A DNA stretch of 38,836 nt, from assembly GCA_963592185.1 (NCBI GenBank), contig CAVAVT010000012.1, forward strand, positions 1 through 38,836, given 5' to 3'. The first letter of the stretch is position 1. Every line of letters begins with the position of its first letter. The DNA comes from CAVAVT01 sp963592185 (lineage in GTDB: Bacteria > Bacillota > Negativicutes > Selenomonadales > Selenomonadaceae). Of this stretch, positions 38,802-38,836 are shown one piece after another. A program made the position numbers and the translations under genes. The notes below the pieces were generated by a model. That model had not been told where the DNA came from and searched no databases. It worked only from the letters and a program-made list of their open reading frames with translations.

Positions 38802-38836
38802 TTATTACATTGTGAGGGAGCCTATGCTCGAGGTTC

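Noticed and set aside
1..38836. CRISPR arrays, insertion sequences, phage genes or attachment sites
   Set aside because: No regularly spaced repeats, transposase or integrase motifs, or terminal inverted repeats were found in the window.

Overview
The window looks like a piece of a Gram-negative Firmicute (class Negativicutes, Selenomonas/Anaerovibrio-like). This is inferred, because no rRNA is present. The basis is a Firmicutes-style core block (yybS-like, gdpP, rplI, lon, dnaB) and a Spo0E-like micro-ORF, found together with outer-membrane traits: an autotransporter beta-barrel, a GmhA-like LPS sugar isomerase, dTDP-rhamnose synthesis and two periplasmic adaptors. Most genes are on the minus strand. 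A 267-base N gap (17875-18141) interrupts one gene.

Layout. 1-2.3 kb: MATE exporter and ElyC/YdcF-like membrane protein. 2.4-2.8 kb: lone cupin. 2.9-6.85 kb: OmpR-type two-component pair followed tightly by a dTDP-rhamnose reductase and a nucleotide-sugar epimerase, with a PhoP-box-like repeat in front. 7-9.6 kb: LysR regulator, divergent DhaL protein, tRNA-Pro(GGG), Rrf2 regulator. 9.6-16.4 kb: core operon DUF2232, c-di-AMP phosphodiesterase, ribosomal protein L9, Lon-family protease, DnaB. 16.5-21.5 kb: hybrid sensor kinase, ROK sugar kinase (gapped), NagA. 21.7-22.6 kb: Ppx/GppA phosphatase. 22.7-33.4 kb: a peptide-export island. 33.5-38.8 kb: PflA, PflB, Ada-like zinc protein, GmhA-like isomerase, two small envelope or unknown proteins and a Spo0E-like micro-protein.

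The island is the most unusual part. In transcription order it holds an RND-type periplasmic adaptor, an NHLM-type HlyD protein, a C39-peptidase ABC transporter, a second NHLM-type ABC transporter, an ECF sigma factor, a 64-residue leader-like peptide, an autotransporter, and two tandem double-glycine peptides. The exporter genes overlap or abut, so they are clearly one operon. Mature parts of the two tandem peptides carry a 22-residue D-x-S-[LV]-H-V repeat (three copies in total, aligned without gaps) that I do not recognise from known bacteriocins. No maturation enzyme (LanM, YcaO, radical SAM modifier) lies in the island.

Both peptide units are preceded by the same promoter-like element, TGTAAT-N16-CGTATAA. 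It differs from the sigma70 promoters elsewhere in the window and is the best candidate target of the island's own ECF sigma factor. My reading, which is inference, is a self-regulated system that exports small beta-repeat peptides through a C39 ABC/HlyD route and an autotransporter through the Sec route, perhaps to act together on the cell surface.
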